64,000 bases of DNA, from NCBI GenBank assembly GCA_013359265.1, contig JABWCD010000013.1:62001-126000 (forward strand), written 5' to 3'. Position numbers and translations under genes: made by a program. Position 1 is the first letter of the stretch. Every line of letters begins with the position of its first letter. Under the pieces are notes generated by a model. It made no database searches. It was not told the DNA's origin and saw only the letters and a list, made by a program, of their open reading frames with translations. Below are positions 47,078 to 55,158 of this stretch, one piece after another. Origin of the DNA: Candidatus Hydrogenedentota bacterium. Lineage in GTDB: Bacteria; Hydrogenedentota; Hydrogenedentia; Hydrogenedentales; SLHB01.

Positions 47078-47866
47078 ATGAAAGTCGGTATACGCCTGGG
47101 ATCGTTGGGAACGGGCAGTCTCAAGAAAGACCTGCAACGTGCATTGGCGATCGGCGTGCACGGCGTCCAATTGCGCGTGGTCGACACCGAGATCGATCCA
47201 CGTACGTTGTCGCGCAGTGGCCGCGAAGAGTTGGCGGACTACATCGATTCGTTCGAATTTGACGTTGCTGCGTTGTCAGGAGAACTCGGCGGCTTTGGCG
47301 ACTCCTCGGCCGTCGACGAGCGGGTCAGCCGGACGCGAGACATGTTGGATATGTGCGTCGAACTTCGCGCTCCACTGCTGACCGCGGACGCCGGTGCGAT
47401 TCCGGATGCGGGCTCGCGTCCATATGACGTACTGACAGACACCGTGCGCGCACTGGCCCAGCACGCAATCGAGCGCGATGTGCGCCTGGCGTTGACGACC
47501 GGTACGGAGGATGTGTCGCGATTGGCAGCATTTGTCGCCCATGTCAAAAGCGAAGGACTGCGTATCACATATGATCCCGCGGGATTGCGCAGGGTCGGCA
47601 ACGATCCGGTTTCACAGGTAGACACCATCGGCAGGCTCATCGCGCATGTTTACGCGAGGGACGCGCAACGCGGCGCCACGGCGGAGCCCGGCGCCGAATG
47701 CGGCTTGACGAAGGGCGACGCACAAATCGAGGAAGCCCTCCTTCGCCTGCGCGAGGCGGAGTACGACGGGTATCTTACGGTCGCGTATGACCGCGACGAA
47801 GACCTTGCGGCATACGCGGTCGAAGCCGTTACCTGGCTCAAGCGCCAGGAGGGTGTCGATCCCTGA
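47078..47866 (+). CDS. Xylose isomerase-like TIM-barrel protein (sugar phosphate isomerase/epimerase)
   Basis: A 262-residue protein of the AP-endonuclease 2/xylose isomerase-like superfamily: MKVGIRLGSLG start, a VQLRVVDTEID strand, an LTADAGAIPDAG strand, GLRITYDPAGLRRVGND, and a C-terminal EALLRLREAEYDGYLTVAYDR segment. Such proteins isomerise or epimerise sugars using a metal. It has AAGGGG 5 bases before ATG 47078 and lies 66 bases after the DUF4091 gene, suggesting that it processes a released sugar. No phosphate-binding motif fixes the substrate. Confidence 0.78.
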   Translation: MKVGIRLGSLGTGSLKKDLQRALAIGVHGVQLRVVDTEIDPRTLSRSGREELADYIDSFEFDVAALSGELGGFGDSSAVDERVSRTRDMLDMCVELRAPLLTADAGAIPDAGSRPYDVLTDTVRALAQHAIERDVRLALTTGTEDVSRLAAFVAHVKSEGLRITYDPAGLRRVGNDPVSQVDTIGRLIAHVYARDAQRGATAEPGAECGLTKGDAQIEEALLRLREAEYDGYLTVAYDRDEDLAAYAVEAVTWLKRQEGVDP

Positions 47867-47872
47867 CAGGAA

Positions 47873-49315
47873 CTACGGAATGATCGACCCCGCTTTTTCG
47901 CTCTTGATCTTCTCGATTTCTTTCTCGTACTGACGGTCCAGCAACGCGCGGAGGGCTTGTTCATCCAGCGATTTCGCGGCGCTCTCGGCCTGCTCGCGAG
48001 TGGAATACCCCGCGCCAAGTCCACTAAGCGACGGAGCATTGCTGACGAGGTCTCGGCGCAGTTGGGTCAACTTCGACTCCGCCATCAGCATGCCATTCTG
48101 CGCGATCCTGTATTCGCTCGCGAACTCATCAGTGACCTTGCCGTAGCCGCTCTGCGCCTCGTACAGCAGCGCGATCGCGCCGCCGTAGTCCTTACGAAAC
48201 GCAAGTTGGTCCGCCTGGTTCAACTTCTCGTCGGCGGCTGTCAAGGTCTCGCGCGTATCCTCGAGGCGCGCGTCGCGCTCTGTGATCAGTTTCTCCGCAT
48301 CGAGCAGTTTTCGTTGCGCGTTGGGTTGCAGTTTGTCGGCGTCCAAGGCCTTCTGATACGCCTCACGCGCGTCCTCGAGCTTCTGCTCGGCCAGCGCGTC
48401 GTCACCCAGCTTGACGTAATAGGCGGCGATGCGCTCCGTCACGTCGCGCCTCGCGGGATCGAGCGCAAGTACCGCCTGATACTCCTGCATCGCGCGTTCG
48501 TATTTTTCTGCGTCGTAGAACATGTCCCCGATTTGTTTCTGCAAATCGACCGTCGACACGTTCAAATCGGTTAACCGCTTATACGCGGACTCGGTCTCCG
48601 CGTCGTTCCCGCGCTTGATGTAGAATTGGATCGCGCGAAGGATGTAATCGCGAATTTGCGACGGGGAGATGTTCGCGGATGTGACCCGGCCGGTGAGCAC
48701 GCTCTGGTACACGTCCGCGACGGAATTTACCGAACGGCTCGCGTCGTCGGAAATCGCCGAACGCGCCGTACCGTCGAACCCGATGCCCGACCGGTAATCG
48801 GTAATGATCAAGTCGCGGCGGTCCGCCGCGTCCGATCGCACTTCGGCAAAGTACGTCACCGGATCGACTTTCGTTCTCGGGGCCGGCTTCATCTGCACCT
48901 TCTCGATTATGCCTTCCACGTCCGCGTAATAGACATCGCGGACCGACGGATCGGCGTCGGCAAGCGGCGAGGAAACTTCGGCCACGAGCATGCCCAAGAC
49001 GCCAAGCCGGTACGCGAAATACGGGTCAACGCGTCCGCCGCCCACCGCCTGCAACAGATACATTTCCGTTTCGACTGCCCCGACGGGGTCGGTAATCGCA
49101 ACCGGAACGAGCGTAGTCAGATCGCTGGGCGAAATCGAGGCCCCCGCCCGGATGTCCTTGTCGAGCTTGGTCAGATTCGCCCCGGATTCCCTGGCGATAA
49201 TGCGCGACGCCATCGACACGATCGCAACGCGCGTGCGCGGCCCCCACGCCCACGCCGGCACCACTCCGCCCGCAAACAGCGCAGCGGTTACTGCGACGAC
49301 TACAGCCCTCTTCAT
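47873..49315 (-). CDS. Secreted TPR protein with S1/P1 nuclease-like N-terminus
   Basis: A 480-residue protein. A signal peptide ends at about AWA, and the mature start WGPRTRVAIVSMASRIIA resembles the W-G-x-x-T-H-x-x-I opening of zinc-dependent phospholipase C/S1-P1 nucleases, but the metal histidine is replaced by arginine. The next region (DPYFAYRLGVLGMLVAEVSSPL) is helical as in that fold. The second half is TPR and coiled-coil (MFYDAEKYERAMQEYQAV, then KLGDDALAEQKLEDAREAYQKAL), with a long charged helix. The catalytic site is probably lost, so a binding or scaffold role is likely. Its start overlaps the stop of the next TPR gene (ATGA). Confidence 0.6.
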   Translation of the reverse strand: MKRAVVVAVTAALFAGGVVPAWAWGPRTRVAIVSMASRIIARESGANLTKLDKDIRAGASISPSDLTTLVPVAITDPVGAVETEMYLLQAVGGGRVDPYFAYRLGVLGMLVAEVSSPLADADPSVRDVYYADVEGIIEKVQMKPAPRTKVDPVTYFAEVRSDAADRRDLIITDYRSGIGFDGTARSAISDDASRSVNSVADVYQSVLTGRVTSANISPSQIRDYILRAIQFYIKRGNDAETESAYKRLTDLNVSTVDLQKQIGDMFYDAEKYERAMQEYQAVLALDPARRDVTERIAAYYVKLGDDALAEQKLEDAREAYQKALDADKLQPNAQRKLLDAEKLITERDARLEDTRETLTAADEKLNQADQLAFRKDYGGAIALLYEAQSGYGKVTDEFASEYRIAQNGMLMAESKLTQLRRDLVSNAPSLSGLGAGYSTREQAESAAKSLDEQALRALLDRQYEKEIEKIKSEKAGSIIP

Positions 49316-50922
49316 GAGACGCCCCTTTCGTTCGCGCTGGCAGCGGGTTCAATGGCGACGCCGGGCCCGCCCGCCGTTCGTCCCGAATCGACCGACCGCT
49401 GCAACTGCTCGATAAGCGCCTTCACTTGCGATGCGCCGGCATCAGGGTCGTTTTGGTCGACAAGTTTCAAATACCGATCCAATTCTCGGATGCCCTCCGA
49501 GAGGTCCTGCCGTTGAATCAGCAGCAGCCCCGTCTCCAAATGCGCCGGCGCGTAATTCGGGTCCGCCTGCGTGGCCTTGCGGAACGACGCCTGCGCGCCG
49601 TCCGGATCGTTCAACAGCATGGTGGCGCGGCCACGCACCGTCTCCAACTCCGCAACGTCGCTCGGAATGGTCGGCGCAGTCACTCGACCCAGGATTTGCA
49701 GCGCGCGATCGGGATTTTGCTGCGTAAGGTACAGGCGCGCAGCTTGTACCGCCGCTTTGGATTGGTACGGACCCGCCTGCTCCGCGAGCGACTCGTAGTC
49801 GGCGAGCGCCTGCGCCGTCAACCGCTGACGATCCAGGCAGATCGCGCGAAAATACTTCGCCGTATCGTTCGCTGGATTCTTGGTCGCCGCATCGTTCAGC
49901 TTGTTGAGCGCTTCTCCGTAATTACCCTCTTCAATAAGCAGCAGGCCAAGCCGCGTAAGGGATTCGTTTTCGATTACCGTACCTTTTGCGACTGCGTCCT
50001 GAAGATTCCTGCTTGCGGACGCCTTGTCCCCTTTCAACGAGGCGACAATACCCGCCGCCGCCAGGCTGTCGGGCGACGATGGGTCCGCGCTGAGCAATTG
50101 GGCTTCGGCGCCGGGCAAATCGTTTTGGAGGGCCTTCGCAATGGCGGATGCACGCTGCACGTCCGGATTGCCCGCCGCCAGACCCTGCGCGGCCTCGAGC
50201 GCCTGCGCCTGCCCGGCGACGTCCTTATTCACGCCGCGCGCGAGCCCCAACAGGTACTGCAGGTCTCCGTCGCCCGGGTTTGCCTGCACCGCCCGCTCGA
50301 GCAAATCGATCTGCGAACTTGCGCTTCCCGGCGTTTTCGATTGCGCGTAACTCACAACCGCAAGCCGCGTCGCTTCACCGTCCGACGAATCGAGCCGCGC
50401 CGCCTTCTCGAAATTCTGCGCCGCCGCTGCCATGTCGTTCGACAACCAGAACAGCTTGCCCATCTCGAAGAAGGCCGCCGCATCCCCTGTGTTCTTCGCG
50501 GTGTGCGTCTCCAACAAGCGGATCGCATCGAGCGTCCTGCCGCTGTTCGCGAGCCGTTTCGCGCGTGCGACTGGATCGCCCATCATCGACATGGCCACGA
50601 TGATCGCGACCAGAATGATTAACGCGGCAAGCACGCCGCCGATTACGTAGTATCGCGTATTGCTCTGCACGACCGGCGCCTTCGCCGCCTGCTGCTTCCG
50701 TTCGTCCGCTATCTTCTGCCCCGTGAGCAGGTTCGTCCCGCACGCGACACAAATAATGTCGCCTTCCTGAATGAGCGCGCCACAGTTGGTGCAGGTCTGG
50801 CTGGACGCCGACGAGCGGCGCGCAGGCCTCGGGCCCGTTTGCTTCTTCAGAAACCCACCGCAGTGCACACAACTATCGAGTTGCGGGTCGGTAAGCTTGC
50901 CGCAATACGGGCAATTGATCAT
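49312..50922 (-). CDS. TPR membrane protein with two zinc ribbons
   Basis: ATG 50922 is used; GTG 50940 is an alternative. Two zinc ribbons occupy the N-terminus: C4, C7, C18 and C21, then CTNCG and CVACG. One transmembrane helix follows (about residues 90-112), and then about 10 TPR-like units extend to the C-terminus (for example FEMGKLFWLSNDMAAAAQNFEKA, LLIEEGNYGEALNKLNDA and LLLIQRQDLSEGIRELDRY). The TPR part is predicted to face the periplasm. It is translationally linked with the TPR gene at 47873-49315. The function is unknown; envelope protein assembly is a guess. Confidence 0.7.
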   Translation of the reverse strand: MINCPYCGKLTDPQLDSCVHCGGFLKKQTGPRPARRSSASSQTCTNCGALIQEGDIICVACGTNLLTGQKIADERKQQAAKAPVVQSNTRYYVIGGVLAALIILVAIIVAMSMMGDPVARAKRLANSGRTLDAIRLLETHTAKNTGDAAAFFEMGKLFWLSNDMAAAAQNFEKAARLDSSDGEATRLAVVSYAQSKTPGSASSQIDLLERAVQANPGDGDLQYLLGLARGVNKDVAGQAQALEAAQGLAAGNPDVQRASAIAKALQNDLPGAEAQLLSADPSSPDSLAAAGIVASLKGDKASASRNLQDAVAKGTVIENESLTRLGLLLIEEGNYGEALNKLNDAATKNPANDTAKYFRAICLDRQRLTAQALADYESLAEQAGPYQSKAAVQAARLYLTQQNPDRALQILGRVTAPTIPSDVAELETVRGRATMLLNDPDGAQASFRKATQADPNYAPAHLETGLLLIQRQDLSEGIRELDRYLKLVDQNDPDAGASQVKALIEQLQRSVDSGRTAGGPGVAIEPAASANERGVS

Positions 50923-51079
50923 GGTTGGCACGCTAAGCACCTCATTCGGTTGCCGGGCACACGGCCCGCCAATTCACGACGTATGCGCCGGCCGCATGTC
51001 ACAATGCATGACCGGATTACTGCGAAGGGTTATGAGTGCGGTAAGATACGCGATGTCTCGACCCGGCCTACGCTTTCCG

Positions 51080-51247
51080 CTAGTCGTCATCCCGGAAAGG
51101 CGCTCTGCAACGAGCGCACTCCTTTGCATCAAGCGAGTTTCTGGCCCCGCACTCAGAACACTTCTTGCGAAACAAAGACGGTATTGTCACCGCGCACATC
51201 ACTGCGATAACGCCCAGCATCACAGCAAGATAGATGGTCTTGTCCAT
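51080..51247 (-). CDS. Small membrane zinc-ribbon protein
   Basis: A 55-residue protein from ATG 51247 (GGATGG close upstream; a longer GTG start at 51277 is possible). One transmembrane helix (about residues 5-25) is followed by a cysteine-rich tail with CSECG and CARC, a zinc-ribbon pattern. It lies 157 bases upstream of the zinc-ribbon TPR gene on the same strand, and the tails of both proteins share the C-x2-C style. Confidence 0.55.
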   Translation of the reverse strand: MDKTIYLAVMLGVIAVMCAVTIPSLFRKKCSECGARNSLDAKECARCRAPFRDDD

Positions 51248-51574
51248 CGCCCATCCAGTCCAACTGCCTTGGGCCACCGCAACTCGGCGCGTTGCCTACT
51301 CATTATACCGCAATTCTAACGACGCGGCCAACAAGTGTCAATGATTAACCCGTCGTCCCGTCAGTATCACTGGACACTTCCAAGGCTTAGGCGTCCAGGG
51401 CAAAATGCTGAAAATGCTTGCCCCGCTCCAGTACCGTGGCGCCAGCGCAGTCGGCAGCAGCGCAACCCAATTCGCCTCGTTCCATTGCGGCGGCGGCGGT
51501 CCGGACTTTACGATGGCGCGGACGCAGGACGTTGTGCCGACGCCTGCGTTGCGGACGGCAGGAGTCGAGAATCA
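51248..51574. other. Gene-poor gap before the pseudogene
   Basis: This 327-base stretch holds no convincing gene. A weak inverted repeat, AAGTGTC (51333-51339) and GACACTT (51373-51379), is the only structure seen. The frame of the following remnant is open from 51335, but its first 80 codons are arginine-rich and not protein-like. Confidence 0.5.
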
Positions 51575-51919
51575 ATGCATGGGGACAAGCGGCATCCGAA
51601 TGCGAAGCGATCCCGAACAAAGTCTGACCTTGGCGGACCCGCGGCGGAACGGCGGCGTGCCATTGCGGTTTCCGCCGGCTTGGCAATAATTACCTTCGCC
51701 ACCTTTGCCGGATCGCTCTCCAACGGCTTCATCGACACGTATGACGACAGGTTTTACGTACTGAAAAACCCCAACATCCAAGACGGGGTGACGATATCGA
51801 GCATTACGTACGCGCTGACCGGGGTATGTGCCGCGCACTGGTGCCAAGCTATCATGCTCTCGCACGTTCTGGGTGTGCGGCTCATTGGATCAAGCACGTG
51901 AGGGCATCGCCTAACCAGC
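51575..51919 (+). pseudogene. Decayed start of a TPR/glycosyltransferase-type membrane protein
   Basis: From ATG 51575 (GGAG 10 bases upstream) the product has a basic stretch, one helix and then FAGSLSNGFIDTYDDRFYVLKNPNIQDG and a MLSHVLGVRLIG segment. This is the conserved opening of large membrane proteins with a YDD motif and C-terminal TPRs (TMTC/ArnT-like glycosyltransferases). TGA at 51899-51901 stops it after 108 codons. Read through, the next codons give G-H-R-L-T, matching the family's usual GHHLT after the same loop. All helices and TPRs after this point are missing, so a nonsense change plus deletion is likely. Confidence 0.65.
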
Positions 51920-51941
51920 GATAAGGAGAGAGCAAACGAAG

Positions 51942-53546
51942 TTGGAAGGTCTTGAACTGAAGTTTCCGTCCGGCATGCGGCGTTCCGCCTGTATCGTGTT
52001 CGCCCTGGCGGTGACGTATGCCGCAGGGTCGGCATGCGTTGCCACCGCAAACGAGGACGTTCCACCCCTCGCCCGCGTGGCGGTGCCATTTAACCGCCCC
52101 CCAGGCGCACCGCAGCAGGGCGACATCTGCTTCTCCAGCCGGTGGCCACGGCCGGAATCTCCAAGGGACCCGCACGATACGTTCGCCGCCGCGAAGGCAT
52201 TTCGTGCTACACGGTTCGACTGGTGTTACGCGCCAGACACTGAATACATCAGGAACGTGAAGGCGGCAGGCTATACGTTTTTCGGCGCGATATCCTCGGA
52301 ATTGGAGGGAGGCGCGGACGGCAGGGGCCGCGAGAAGAACGCGGCGGGCGAAATCATTGGAAACCCGGAACTGTCTCATATGGTCGCGCGCGGCGACGTG
52401 AACAGCGACGCATACGCGCAAATCGTCATGCGCCATCTCAAACGCCTTATCGACGGGGGCGCCGATGGCGTCCAGGTTGACGACCCCGGCATGACCTACC
52501 ACAACACGCTCCATCTTGGTGGGGGCTACGGCGACGAAAGCATGAAACGATTCCGGGAATACCTCGCATTGCATTCAATGCCACACCAGCGCGTCGAATG
52601 GGGCATTCCCGAGGACATCTCCGATTTCAATTACGCCAACTACGTGCGCGAACGTAGCGACACGGCGCCTGCTGCGGTGCGCGAACTGTTCGTCGCATTT
52701 CATCGCGAATCGTTGACGAACTTCTACGATCGCATTCGTTCCGAAATCGACGCGTACGCGGGACGCCATGTTCCCTTCTCATGCAACAACTGGTCGACAA
52801 ACGAGCAGGATGCCTTTCCCTTCCGCGAACACTTCGACTTCTGGGTTGGCGAGACCAGCTTGAAATTCGGCCCGCCAACCGCCAAACGAATCTATGAAAA
52901 GGTCCGCAACGCCGAGAAGCTCGGCAAAGTGCAGGTATTCAGCCCCCCAAACGACGGACCCGATATCATCCCAACGCGCGAAGCGTATGTCTCGATTACC
53001 CGCAAACTCATCGCAATGAGCTATGCATGCGGCTCCGCCACTCTCGTCCCATGGGATGTCTGGCGCCGCGGCGAAGGCACACCGCGTTTCTTCGGCACAA
53101 TCGATGAATTCGGCGGTCTCTTCAATGGCATCGCCGACAACCGCGCGCTGCTCGATGATCATGAAGAAGTATTCGCGAGTGGCGCTGGAATTGAAATCGC
53201 CGAGGGGGCGCAATCAAACGCACCCCCGGTACGGCTGGACGGAGACTCGCAGTCGGTTTTCATGTCGGTCCGCGCCGTTCCACAAAGCGGAACAGCCCCA
53301 ATCATCGTTCATTTTGTTGAGTGGGCCGACACTCCTTCCTCATTTTCCGTCCTCCTCGCGAATGCCGAATTCGGATGGCCGGCCAACGAACCTATCCGTA
53401 GCACGCTTTGCGTACCCGGCGCGGCGCCAAATCCGGCGACCGGAACCCTCGCGGAACCGGGAACAACCGTAATCAGTATTCCTGCACTCAGTCCGTATGG
53501 ACTGTTAATTGTGCCGCCCCGACCTTCGCCTGGTTCGCAAACGTAA
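51942..53546 (+). CDS. Secreted TIM-barrel-like protein, probable glycosidase
   Basis: A 534-residue protein whose start is uncertain: TTG 51942 (AAGGAG about 13 bases upstream) or ATG 51975, which begins a clean signal peptide (MRRSACIVFALAVTYAAG). The body looks like a TIM barrel: ATRFDWCYAPDTEYIRNVKAAG, then GADGVQVDDPGM, NCNNWSTNEQD-like and FWVGETSLKFG segments. Acidic residues at strand ends (VDD, GET) could be catalytic, as in glycoside hydrolases. The C-terminal part is a small beta domain. No specific family was recognised. It lies 22 bases after the decayed gene, partly in its place. Confidence 0.6.
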   Translation: MEGLELKFPSGMRRSACIVFALAVTYAAGSACVATANEDVPPLARVAVPFNRPPGAPQQGDICFSSRWPRPESPRDPHDTFAAAKAFRATRFDWCYAPDTEYIRNVKAAGYTFFGAISSELEGGADGRGREKNAAGEIIGNPELSHMVARGDVNSDAYAQIVMRHLKRLIDGGADGVQVDDPGMTYHNTLHLGGGYGDESMKRFREYLALHSMPHQRVEWGIPEDISDFNYANYVRERSDTAPAAVRELFVAFHRESLTNFYDRIRSEIDAYAGRHVPFSCNNWSTNEQDAFPFREHFDFWVGETSLKFGPPTAKRIYEKVRNAEKLGKVQVFSPPNDGPDIIPTREAYVSITRKLIAMSYACGSATLVPWDVWRRGEGTPRFFGTIDEFGGLFNGIADNRALLDDHEEVFASGAGIEIAEGAQSNAPPVRLDGDSQSVFMSVRAVPQSGTAPIIVHFVEWADTPSSFSVLLANAEFGWPANEPIRSTLCVPGAAPNPATGTLAEPGTTVISIPALSPYGLLIVPPRPSPGSQT

Positions 53547-53554
53547 CCCGAGGT

Positions 53555-53584
53555 TTGACTTGCGATTCCGGCGTGTGGTAACCT
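53555..53584 (+). promoter_or_regulatory. Sigma-70-like promoter for nadX and downstream genes
   Basis: TTGACT (53555-53560) and TAACCT (53579-53584) are 18 bases apart. The start would be near 53591, right before a hairpin with arms GCCTGGCA (53593-53600) and TGCCGGGC (53605-53612). Confidence 0.5.
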
Positions 53585-53688
53585 ACGGGACTGCCTGGCA
53601 AGCGTGCCGGGCGTGGGATTAGGGAGTGAACAGCCGGGCTCAGCCCCGTCCGGGCTCGAGCGGCGGTGGTTCTTTGTCTCAACGAACT

Positions 53689-54510
53689 ATGCTGAAGATG
53701 AAGGTCGGCCTCGTCGGCTGCGGAAATATTGGCGCGGACTTGTGCATTGCGCTCCAGCGCGGCGTCATTCCCGCCGAGATCGTCGCATTGACGGATATCG
53801 ATGAATCGCGCGCGCGTAAGCTGCTCAATTCGTTTGGATTGAATGCGATTATCTGCGACTTGGACGAAAATGCGGCGGCCTGCGACTTTATCGTCGAGTG
53901 CGCGCAGCCCAGCGTGGTTGAAAGTGTCGTCGCGGCGGCGATTCGCCACCAGCGGGATTGCCTGATCTTAAGCGTGGGCGGTCTGATGGACCACCCCGAG
54001 CTGATAGCGGAGGCCCGCGAAAAAGGCGTTGACGTCCGGATTCCATCCGGGGCAATCAGCGGGCTCGACGGCGTTCGCGCCGCGATGGAAGCCGGCCTGC
54101 ATCACGTGATGTTGACGACGCGCAAGCCGCCCAAGGGACTGGCAGGCGCGCCGTACTTAGTTGAAAATGAGATTGACGTCGAAAACTTGACGGACGCGAA
54201 AATCGTGTTCGAGGGATCCGCGCGCGAGGCGTGCAAAGCGTTTCCGCACAACGTAAACGTAGCGGCTGCGTTGAGCCTCACCGGCATCGGCCCCGACGAA
54301 ACGAAAGTACGCGTCATCGCCGACCCGCGCGCGACCTCGAACACCCACGAGATCGTGGTCGAAGGCGCGTTCGGCATGTTTAAGACAATTACGGAAAATC
54401 TGGCGTCACCGCGGAACCCGAAATCGAGTTACCTGGCGTCACTGTCGGCGGTCGCGGAATTGCGCACGGTCGCGAGCCAGTTTGTTGCGCACCATCAAGG
54501 GTTGGTTTAA
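53689..54510 (+). CDS. nadX: L-aspartate dehydrogenase
   Basis: NadX converts aspartate to iminoaspartate for NAD synthesis, replacing NadB. The product from ATG 53689 has 273 residues. A Rossmann motif (VGLVGCGNIGADLC) is followed by SGAISGLDGVRAA and the signature HNVNVAAALSLTGIG and NTHEIVVEGAFGMF, with the catalytic histidine in the last. A second start three codons later is also possible. A 5' leader of about 98 bases has a hairpin at its very start. It lies upstream of rplU-rpmA-obgE, 36 bases away, and probably in the same transcript as nadD further down. Confidence 0.9.
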   Translation: MLKMKVGLVGCGNIGADLCIALQRGVIPAEIVALTDIDESRARKLLNSFGLNAIICDLDENAAACDFIVECAQPSVVESVVAAAIRHQRDCLILSVGGLMDHPELIAEAREKGVDVRIPSGAISGLDGVRAAMEAGLHHVMLTTRKPPKGLAGAPYLVENEIDVENLTDAKIVFEGSAREACKAFPHNVNVAAALSLTGIGPDETKVRVIADPRATSNTHEIVVEGAFGMFKTITENLASPRNPKSSYLASLSAVAELRTVASQFVAHHQGLV

Positions 54511-54546
54511 CGCGCCCCGCGGCTGGGGCCGGATTGGAGACGAGAC

Positions 54547-54858
54547 ATGTACGCAGTGGTTACGACGGGCGGCAAGCAGATTAAGGTCGCGAAGGGCGAC
54601 CAAGTCCGCGTCGAGAAGATCGAGGCGCCGGTCGGCGACCGCATCGAGTTGGGAAATGTCCGCCTCGTCGCAAAGGACGACGGAATTGTCGTCGATCCGA
54701 AAAAGCTCGCGGACGCGAAGGTAGTATGCGAGGTGACCGAGCAGGATAAGTCGAAAAAAATCCTCGTGTACAAGAAGAAACGCCGCAAAGGTTTTCAGCG
54801 CACGAAGGGCCATCGCCAACCATACACGCAATTGAAAGTCACGGACATCGTTCTGTAG
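54547..54858 (+). CDS. rplU: 50S ribosomal protein L21
   Basis: A 103-residue rRNA-binding protein of the large subunit. It starts MYAVVTTGGKQIKVAKGDQV, the universal L21 opening (YAVIxTGGKQ), and ends with KRRKGFQRTKGHRQPYTQLKV, the family signature (KRRK... GHRQ). The ATG has GGAG 7 bases upstream. It is followed 12 bases later by rpmA, the normal rplU-rpmA-obgE order. Confidence 0.97.
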   Translation: MYAVVTTGGKQIKVAKGDQVRVEKIEAPVGDRIELGNVRLVAKDDGIVVDPKKLADAKVVCEVTEQDKSKKILVYKKKRRKGFQRTKGHRQPYTQLKVTDIVL

Positions 54859-54870
54859 GGAGTTTCCGAA

Positions 54871-55134
54871 ATGGCAACAAAGAAAGCCGGCGGCAGTTCA
54901 CGTAACGGCCGCGATTCCGCATCGCAACGTCTCGGCATTAAGCGCTTCGGCGGCGAAGCCGTGCGCGCGGGCAATATCCTCGTGCGCCAGCGCGGCACCA
55001 CATTCTTCCCCGGCACAAACGTCGGCATCGGCAAAGACGACACCTTGTTCGCTCTAATCGACGGCGTCGTGCGGTTCCGCCAAACGCGGAAGGACCGCAA
55101 GTGCGTCGACGTCATTGAAGCGGCCGCGGAGTAG
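54871..55134 (+). CDS. rpmA: 50S ribosomal protein L27
   Basis: An 87-residue protein near the ribosomal peptidyl-transfer centre. The N-terminus ([20 protein letters not shown]) has no cleavable extension of the Firmicute type. The core [22 protein letters not shown] and the [15 protein letters not shown] segment are typical. It lies between rplU and obgE, with a 24-base gap before the latter. Confidence 0.97.
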   Translation: MATKKAGGSSRNGRDSASQRLGIKRFGGEAVRAGNILVRQRGTTFFPGTNVGIGKDDTLFALIDGVVRFRQTRKDRKCVDVIEAAAE

Positions 55135-55158
55135 CGCCGCCCACTGGAGCGGCACGCC

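Noticed and set aside
51333-51379. Inverted repeat AAGTGTC/GACACTT as an insertion sequence end
   Set aside because: The arms are only 7 bases, no transposase remains and no target duplication was found, so a mobile element is not supported.
53642-53656. Second hairpin in the nadX leader as a riboswitch
   Set aside because: The stem is only 5-6 bp, no known riboswitch core or terminator tract is present, and the start codon site is not clearly covered.
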